From positions 1 through 46,819 of the forward strand of contig NZ_JAMXSF010000027.1 in assembly GCF_024124545.1 (NCBI RefSeq): a stretch of DNA of 46,819 bases, written 5' to 3'. Positions 41,962 through 46,819 of this stretch are shown here, piece by piece. This stretch comes from Pseudoalteromonas sp. XMcav2-N. Its GTDB lineage: Bacteria > Pseudomonadota > Gammaproteobacteria > Enterobacterales > Alteromonadaceae. Below the pieces are notes generated by a model that did not search any database, was not told where the DNA came from, and was given only the letters and a program-made list of their open reading frames with translations. Both the position numbers and the translations under genes were made by a program. The first letter of the stretch is position 1, and each line of letters starts with the position of its first letter.

Positions 41962-42082
41962 ATAACAACACCGAGCGCGATGTGCCTATGTTACACCAAC
42001 CACCCAGAAAAAACTTCCCTCAACTCATTGCAAGCGCCTTAGTGCATCAATGCGGGTAACCGAAAAACTTTGTTCGATAGCA
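41962..42082. repeat. Array repeat, boxes B, central and A (copy 4, most complete)
   Basis: ATAACAACACC (41962-41972), GCGATGTGC (near 41977), CAGAAAAAACTTCCCTCAA (42005-42023) and box A (CATCAATGCGGGTAACCGAA, then AACTTTGTTCGATAGC; about 42045-42080). It is the reference copy for the family. The next gene start is 106 bp to the left. Confidence 0.65.
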
Positions 42083-42112
42083 ACTAAATAAGAGCAGAGT
42101 AAACATTTATAG

Positions 42113-42140
42113 TGATCGGTTGACGACTTAGTCCATTGCA
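42113..42140. repeat. Box C, copy 4 (after the 42148 stop)
   Basis: TTGACGACTTAGTCCATTG (42120-42138) matches 16 of 19 bases with copy 3 at 43026. It lies 8 bp beyond the stop of the gene at 42148-42606. Confidence 0.5.
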
Positions 42141-42147
42141 GCGCACG

Positions 42148-42606
42148 CTACTTGATGATTTCTGCACGCCCAAATGTTAAACAAACCTCAGTTTCCCACA
42201 TCACGGATACTTCTACGGAAAAGTTTTCTCGCTCTATAACTTCAAGCACTCCTTCATATAGAGGTTTGCTTGATATCCAGTCTATTGCTTTTCCCCAAGC
42301 GCTATTCAGAACTATTTCCTCGCGAATAACGTTTTGTGGGAAGCACGACAGCAGCGTCCCGTCACTAAGAGTTTCTTCTCTACAGTTTTTGTCTGAAACA
42401 TCAGAAGAGTAGATTAATGTAACAGTTGGCCAGCCACTGGAACTTTCAACGATCCGCGGAACTGAGAGTTTATACGTATTTTCACCCTGCTGCTTTTCAA
42501 TTTTAATTAACGCATCATATTCCTCACCTTGCTGTGGAAACATGCAAGCGTAGACAAGCTGAGGAAGAAGCATGAATATCAAAAGTGCACTAGAAAATTT
42601 AATCAT
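42148..42606 (-). CDS. Small secreted protein of unknown function
   Basis: 152 residues from ATG 42606 (157 from ATG 42621; neither has a clear RBS). Signal peptide IKFSSALLIFMLLPQLVYAC, possibly with a lipobox-like VYAC, then a beta-rich domain with further cysteines (NCREE, SCFPQ, VCLTF). No family recognised. Box C copy 4 follows the stop. Confidence 0.6.
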   Translation of the reverse strand: MIKFSSALLIFMLLPQLVYACMFPQQGEEYDALIKIEKQQGENTYKLSVPRIVESSSGWPTVTLIYSSDVSDKNCREETLSDGTLLSCFPQNVIREEIVLNSAWGKAIDWISSKPLYEGVLEVIERENFSVEVSVMWETEVCLTFGRAEIIK

Positions 42607-42697
42607 ACAGAGATAACACATTGATAGAGTTTATAAAATAGTAGATATGCCAGACGAGGACTAGGTACGGCCTGTTTTTTCTCATTTCTCAATAGAA

Positions 42698-42969
42698 TTA
42701 CTTGGTGTTTTTTAACCAAAGTTCATCAGACTTAAATGCGTACATAAAAACGGGGTAAAGCATGAACAGTAGCAAGGCGAATGAGCCTGTTGAAAATACA
42801 AGCTGCACAACACTAAAATGCTGAATAGTAAAAGCAACACCGAAAATAAGAGTGAAGCCACCAGGCACTACTGCAGTGAATACAAATATGGCAATCGCTA
42901 TGGCAGGCCAATTAGCTCACTCGCAGTAACAAATGCTGCGAAGCCGAAAAGAAGTTGCCATTTTTTCAT
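42698..42969 (-). pseudogene. Frameshifted small membrane protein gene
   Basis: ATG 42969 opens MKKWQLLFGFAAFVTASE, after which the frame stops early (TAG). One base off, the reading continues with NWPAIAIAIFVFTAVV, GGFTLIFGVAFTIQHF, LVFSTGSFALLLFMLYPVF and KSDELWLKNTK to TAA at 42698-42700. The length of 272 is 3n-1, so a single lost base near 42912-42920 explains it. The intact product would be 90 residues with three membrane segments. Family unknown. Its conceptual frames are too short to stand out as separate genes. Confidence 0.55.
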
Positions 42970-43017
42970 AACCATACTCTCAATTTTAAATACTGAAGCC
43001 TTGGGAATTCCAAGAAA

Positions 43018-43045
43018 CTAGCTATTGACGCCATAGTCTATTGTT
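43018..43045. repeat. Box C, copy 3 (at the 43044 stop)
   Basis: CTAGCTATTGACGCCATAGT and following CTATTGTT; the motif touches the stop codon of the gene at 43044-43367. Confidence 0.5.
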
Positions 43046-43367
43046 ATAGTTGTATATTCGAAAAGGATTCGGGTCCCGACGACCATCTTAAACATACTAA
43101 TTCATTTTCCTTAAATATAAGTTGATAGAAGCCCCCCTCTCTTTTGTAAGCCCAAACTTCGATCTCTTGCAAAGAGTTTACAGAACATGTCGCCGGGACA
43201 ATCCCTCTAATTTGAAAGTTTGGCGCGGTAAACTCTTCACGTTCAGTGGGGTTACCTAATTGTTTTAAAATCAGACTCTTTGAGCCGCCAGTCTCTCCTA
43301 CCAGTTTGAATGTGCTTGCATGCAAGCTAACCGAGACTAAAAGATTCATTAAAACCAGAAAATTCAT
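43044..43367 (-). CDS. Small secreted protein of unknown function
   Basis: 107 residues: signal peptide NFLVLMNLLVSVSLHAS, mature part of about 90 residues with two cysteines (PATCSVN, ELVCLRW). TFKLVGETGGSKSLILKQLG followed by NPTEREEF has an outline like small SmpA/OmlA (BamE)-type domains, which open with a similar Gly-rich stretch; this is only a hint. AGAGG precedes the ATG, and box A stands 16 bases upstream. Confidence 0.6.
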   Translation of the reverse strand: MNFLVLMNLLVSVSLHASTFKLVGETGGSKSLILKQLGNPTEREEFTAPNFQIRGIVPATCSVNSLQEIEVWAYKREGGFYQLIFKENELVCLRWSSGPESFSNIQL

Positions 43368-43382
43368 GCCTGACCTCTCAAT

Positions 43383-43418
43383 ACATTAATACTGGCAACC
43401 GAAACTTTGCTCGATACC
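43383..43418. repeat. Array repeat, box A only (copy 5)
   Basis: TAATACTGGCAACCGAAACT and following TTGCTCGATA match box A of copies 3 and 4. No box B is seen to its left because the next gene begins 16 bp away. Confidence 0.55.
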
Positions 43419-43519
43419 TATCAGTTTGGCTTACCAAGCCGGGGCTAAATATGAAGAGCCCTGTGTCATTCCAGCAACACTGACCTGGCAAGTACTAAAT
43501 TGGTATGTGAGGTGCGCTA

Positions 43520-43888
43520 TTATTGATCTGTATATTTGCCACTATTATCAACGAAAACCACGCCTCTGACTGTATACCTTTCACTCTTTAACCAAGCCAG
43601 TGTTGTGAACTCAATCAGGTCGCCTTGATTAGTAGAGCTTATCCATTTTGATGGAAACGTAACGACTTTCTCGTAATGCGCTTTAGGTGTAATGCCCAAC
43701 TTACTAATAATCTTACTTTCAATTTCAGGCACTTGGGTGGTAGTTCCATTAATCATGACAAAGCAAACAGTGTCTTTTTCTTTGATACAATGAGCTTGAG
43801 CACCGTTATCGGCACGCCACAGCACGTTTTCAGCCACCCCTGGGAATGTCACAGTCCCAAATATCAGTGTAATTAACGGATTATTCAT
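43520..43888 (-). CDS. Small exported protein of unknown function
   Basis: 122 residues with a signal-like start (LITLIFGTVTFPGVA). The rest is soluble, with two cysteines (AHCIKEKDTVCFVM). No family recognised. GGAG lies two bases before the ATG, which is close but usable. No box C is obvious after its stop. Confidence 0.5.
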   Translation of the reverse strand: MNNPLITLIFGTVTFPGVAENVLWRADNGAQAHCIKEKDTVCFVMINGTTTQVPEIESKIISKLGITPKAHYEKVVTFPSKWISSTNQGDLIEFTTLAWLKSERYTVRGVVFVDNSGKYTDQ

Positions 43889-43984
43889 AGCTCCAAACGC
43901 ATTACTACTGGGTGTATAGGTGCCTGGCTAAAATTAACTACCCTGGAATGAAAGCCAAGCGTTTTGCATCCTTTTGAGCCCTTG

Positions 43985-44518
43985 TCAGCCGTCCTGTCCA
44001 AGTTCGACCTCGGCTTCATCAATGAGTGTAAAATACCCTTCCTTATCATCGAGTTGAAGCGAAATTGAAATATGAACAGTTTGCCTTTCTTGTGGTTTTT
44101 CGTTGAAACCAGCACCGATAGAGAAAGAAATTTTTTGTTGTACTTCTTGTGACAATAAATTTTGCGTTTTCAGGAAGTTGTTGACTGCGAGCTCTGACAG
44201 CCTGAATGTGTATTCAGTTTTTGCAGGTTCAGATAAAATGAAGCCTTCTTGCGCATCTATCCTACCCTGTTTTTCGAGAATGAGTGGAAACGTAAAATGA
44301 CTAATCCCTTTTTCATTCTCTAAACTGAGACTTAGATTCATTTTTTCCATGTTTAGGGTAAAAGGTTTGGATACCTTTACTTTCGAGCGTATTTGCGAAG
44401 GGTTTAACGCAGTAAAACTCTGTTCGTCAAAGTTGCGATATTTAAGCATGGTCGAGAGCGGAATGCTCGAGCAGCCAAATAGACATAGTGCTACAAAAAC
44501 TAAAAAAAGCTTTTTCAT
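43985..44518 (-). CDS. Lipoprotein of unknown function
   Basis: 177 residues: signal peptide KKLFLVFVALCLFGC with lipobox LFGC (Cys 16), then a beta-rich domain in which KMNLSLSLENE and VHISISLQLDDKEGYFTLID look like amphipathic strands. AGGAGAGG stands before the ATG. SIPLSTMLKYRNFDEQSFTA near the start resembles part of the YfjS/YafY-type lipoproteins only loosely; no assignment is made. Confidence 0.6.
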   Translation of the reverse strand: MKKLFLVFVALCLFGCSSIPLSTMLKYRNFDEQSFTALNPSQIRSKVKVSKPFTLNMEKMNLSLSLENEKGISHFTFPLILEKQGRIDAQEGFILSEPAKTEYTFRLSELAVNNFLKTQNLLSQEVQQKISFSIGAGFNEKPQERQTVHISISLQLDDKEGYFTLIDEAEVELGQDG

Positions 44519-44643
44519 AACCTCTCCTTGATTTGCGACTAACGCTCTGCTTTGAGGAATCCCTCAGATATTTGTATTTAAAGTCTATATGTTAGATACA
44601 TACAGCCTAGTTTAATCTAGTTTATGTAGCCAAAACTAGCCAG

Positions 44644-44713
44644 ATAACAACCCAAGCGTGTGTCATCCTCCTACACGATATGCTCGTGATTCCCCCCAGC
44701 CGCAGTGCCGGCA
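44644..44713. repeat. Array repeat, boxes B and part of A (copy 6)
   Basis: ATAACAACCC (44644-44653), CACGATATGCTC (44674-44685) and CAGTGCCGGCA (44703-44713) follow the order and spacing of copy 3 at 40109. The right part lies inside the small gene at 44671-44832. Confidence 0.5.
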
Positions 44714-44832
44714 GGAATATGTTTCACATCTAATTCAAGCGCTGCTGCCTGTTGTGAAGAAGAGCACTGCGCCCAAGCGGTTGAGTGGGCAAGTAGTAAA
44801 AGAGCAAGAGCAAAAGCAAATAACTTATTCAT
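44671..44832 (-). CDS. Short secreted peptide, probably truncated by the repeat
   Basis: 53 residues: MNKLFAFALALLLLAHSTAWA is a clear signal peptide, followed by QCSSSQQAAALELDVKHIPA. The last 15 or so codons and the stop lie in repeat copy 6, so the original gene may have been longer. No RBS is evident. It starts 37 bp after the stop of the lipoprotein gene at 44869 and could be cotranscribed. Confidence 0.45.
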   Translation of the reverse strand: MNKLFAFALALLLLAHSTAWAQCSSSQQAAALELDVKHIPAGTAAGGNHEHIV

Positions 44833-44868
44833 AGTGCATAATGCGTGCATCAGTTTTGACCGCACATG

Positions 44869-45594
44869 TTAAATGCCTTTACTCGCATATTGTTGCACTA
44901 TACCTGCCCAAGTTTTCTCAATTTCTGGCAGCAGTTTTTGAAAAGCTGCTTTTTCTGTTGTGACTCGCATATCATCTACAGCATCAGATGTGCCCCATAT
45001 GCTTGCGTTTTTACTTTCTCGTGCTGTCGCTTCAGACAAACCGAATAAATACTCTGTACGTACATCAAAAAATGCAGCGGATACCGTGGTTGTAACCGAA
45101 ACTTCTTTGTTCTTAAGAAAGCCAAGTGAAATGACGTTTAACGGAGCAAATTTTTGCTCGCCTGCATGAAAGGAAGTATCAAAGGTATATATAAGCAGAA
45201 TGTCCGTTTTTAAACGCGCTGAAGCTTCGCGGAGAGATTTGATTGAATCCAGGTTTGTTGGCAGTAAAATTCTGTTTAACGGGGCAATGCCTTGAATTTG
45301 AGGAAGCTCGGAAAGCTTTCTGAAATCATCTTCGGACTCCACTTCACGTGTTGTAACCACGCTATATCGACCATGACCAAAGCTATTTAATTTGTATGAT
45401 TGATATCCGGGCGCCTGGACTCGTGCCACTGATAGTCTCGCAGGAAAAGAAGCCGCAGGTTCTTTTGACATTAACTCATTGATGTCTGCGTCTGCCAAAT
45501 TGCTAAGCTGCACACCACCACCTGGGGTGGTATAGGACGCACAACCACCTAAGACCAATAACAGGAATAATATTGTAATTCTATTTTTTTTCAT
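44869..45594 (-). CDS. Lipoprotein of unknown function
   Basis: 241 residues: lipobox LGGC (Cys 18), then a domain with LSVARVQAPGYQSYKLNSFG, LKTDILLIYTFDTSF, ISLGFLKNKEVSVTTTVSAA and FDVRTEYLFGLSEATARES. The alternation suggests a CsgG/TolB-N-like alpha/beta fold (secreted proteins that test for DILLIYTFDT-like strands), but the family name is not known to me. GGAG precedes ATG 45594. Confidence 0.65.
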   Translation of the reverse strand: MKKNRITILFLLLVLGGCASYTTPGGGVQLSNLADADINELMSKEPAASFPARLSVARVQAPGYQSYKLNSFGHGRYSVVTTREVESEDDFRKLSELPQIQGIAPLNRILLPTNLDSIKSLREASARLKTDILLIYTFDTSFHAGEQKFAPLNVISLGFLKNKEVSVTTTVSAAFFDVRTEYLFGLSEATARESKNASIWGTSDAVDDMRVTTEKAAFQKLLPEIEKTWAGIVQQYASKGI

Positions 45595-45714
45595 ATGGAC
45601 TCCAAAATATCCATTTTTGTGGTATTGAACGTCGGCGTAAATATTCAGTAACAGCTGGCTTTAATGCCAAACGAAGTGGAACTAACCAACTGTTAAGAAC
45701 CCGACTAAATTTTA

Positions 45715-46305
45715 TTAATTGCCGCTTACACTGTAGCGCCAGTCTTCATTGATATTTTGTTCACCAATATCCAAATAGTGCTTTAAGTCAACCCCAAGAA
45801 AAAGGTACTCCATCGAGTGCGGCTTAAAAAACAGCTTGTCTTTATGAGAAATGCCACTTTCCTTTAGCTGACTGTAACCCTTATATTTTTTCACTCTCAT
45901 ATTAGTGATATTAAATATTGATTCGTTCCAGGATACTTTAAAACCTTCCCACTCCTCAATTTTAGAACCACCAAGTACAACTTTCTTATTTGCACTACCC
46001 TCTCCAAAATATTGGACAGTAATTTCAGGCGTTTTTGATTTTTTATTTACAGCTAAGCCGAGCAATATTCCGGCCGTTTTTTCCTTATTCCAAAGTCGGT
46101 ACATAGCCCCGGACTCAGCGCTACTATCCATATCAAATTTACTCACAACAAGGTGAAAAGAGAAAAAGCACTCATTTATACAATTAATGCTGAATGGAAG
46201 AATTTCTGCCTGCCCTGGCTTCAGGCTATGTACAGATGAAATTAACATGGACTTAGAGTAGGCGTATAGGGATAAAACAGACGCCAAAAACAGTATATAT
46301 CGCAT
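45715..46305 (-). CDS. Secreted protein of unknown function
   Basis: 196 residues with a short signal peptide (RYILFLASVLSLYAYS). CINECFFSFHLVVSKFD near residue 42 and a central beta-rich region with many lysines follow. No family recognised. GGGAGAG precedes the ATG. The rightmost certain gene of the window and of the array as seen. Confidence 0.6.
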   Translation of the reverse strand: MRYILFLASVLSLYAYSKSMLISSVHSLKPGQAEILPFSINCINECFFSFHLVVSKFDMDSSAESGAMYRLWNKEKTAGILLGLAVNKKSKTPEITVQYFGEGSANKKVVLGGSKIEEWEGFKVSWNESIFNITNMRVKKYKGYSQLKESGISHKDKLFFKPHSMEYLFLGVDLKHYLDIGEQNINEDWRYSVSGN

Positions 46306-46819
46306 ATCTCTCCCTAGGCATTTACCACCGCAACCTCAAGCCGTCGGATACTTGTTTTTCAAGTTAACATGATGAACAAACGGACTTGTTTAGTCAAACT
46401 GATACAGAAAAAATAAACCAGATAACAACACCATATGTGGTACCCCACTCTACATGAAATATGCCCAGAAAAACAGCCCACAAACGGACAGTGCCTGAGA
46501 CATAGTAAAAGTCAATGCCCAAACCTGCTCGACATTCAGTTATTACTCGCGCGGTGTTTTACAGTTGAGTTGCAACGATTATTTACTGGTGGCTCGCCAT
46601 GTATGCTCAGCACTTAAATTGGCGAAGAAAGTTCCAAGTATATACAATCAGGGCTCGTGCGTTGCTGTCTACTGTCAGATTTGGTAAAGAGGCAGGGTGA
46701 GAGCATACTTCGTTAACGACATTAACCAAAGATAAGCTCTGCCCTGAATTCATCGTCAAAGCTGGCCCGAACGCACTTACCACGTATCGAATCTTTACGG
46801 CCTGTGTGCTGTTTTACCA
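46306..46819. other. 514-bp gene-free end of the window
   Basis: Contains array repeat copy 7. To its right no gene is convincing; a minus-strand frame enters from the window edge and stops at 46722-46724, but 31 open codons are not evidence of coding. Confidence 0.45.
46422..46539. repeat. Array repeat, boxes B, central and A (copy 7)
   Basis: ATAACAACACC (46422-46432), CAGAAAAACAGCCCACAAA (46466-46484) and GTCAATGCCCAAACCTGCTC with GACATT (46511-46536) follow the order of copy 4. B to central distance is 44 bp, against 43 bp in copy 4. It lies 117 bp before the start of the gene at 45715-46305. Confidence 0.6.

Noticed and set aside
40843..44518. Prophage or toxin-antitoxin content in the small-gene array
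   Set aside because: No phage structural, integrase, toxin or antitoxin motif was recognised; the genes are mainly exported or membrane proteins.
46722..46817. Minus-strand frame entering from the window edge
   Set aside because: Only 31 codons before a stop and no recognisable motif; such a run is not unusual by chance.
38300..46819. Definite superintegron
   Set aside because: No integrase gene and no canonical attC core in the window; kept only as a hypothesis in the findings.

Overview
The window reads as chromosome of a marine gammaproteobacterium of the Alteromonadales, most like Pseudoalteromonas. This is inferred from gene content (RAYT-type transposase, MipA/OmpV porin, DUF1800/DUF1501 pair, lipocalin, DUF1444-like protein, choice-of-anchor A protein), the protein style and a moderate GC content that falls in the right-hand third. 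No rRNA, tRNA, CRISPR or phage gene was seen.

Left part (1-14.8 kb). The end of a RAYT-like transposase is followed by 25-bp tandem repeats, then a frameshifted zinc-ribbon membrane protein gene and a LRV/HEAT-like protein. Next is a five-gene unit: HlyD adaptor, MacB/LolD-type ATPase, FtsX/MacB permease, sigma-54 response regulator and its histidine kinase. It has a -24/-12 promoter and an upstream inverted repeat, as expected for an efflux pump switched on by its own regulator. Then come a Blc-type lipocalin, a frameshifted small membrane gene, REP-like hairpins that match the repeats at 0.5 kb, a YjdM/PhnA zinc protein, a LysR regulator divergent from a glyoxalase-like protein, and an OmpR/QseC-type two-component system.

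Middle part (14.9-38 kb). A DUF1800 lipoprotein and a Tat-exported DUF1501 protein form an operon; a 15-bp motif before it also lies before the OmpR-type regulator. Further genes are MipA, a glycerophosphodiester phosphodiesterase lipoprotein, a DM13 protein, TetR, an exported ankyrin protein, a flavodoxin-fold oxidoreductase fused to an NTF2-like domain with a divergent LysR, a secreted endonuclease/exonuclease/phosphatase-family enzyme, MATE, acyltransferase 3, a choice-of-anchor A protein, a VC0807-like membrane protein, an exported DUF1444-like protein, a GNAT, an exported DJ-1/PfpI protein without the nucleophile cysteine, a small operon of unknown secreted and membrane proteins, an AraC/VOC pair and a MAPEG protein.

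Right part (38.4-46.8 kb). About a dozen short genes, all on the minus strand, encode unrelated lipoproteins, secreted proteins and small membrane proteins. Their intergenic regions share a family of repeats: one motif directly after stop codons and a longer element 10-130 bp before the next start. The layout resembles an integron-type cassette array, but no integrase or canonical attC core was found in the window. A copy of the long element also lies at 0.73 kb. Three small genes in the window are broken by apparent single-base indels; decay and read error cannot be told apart from this sequence alone.
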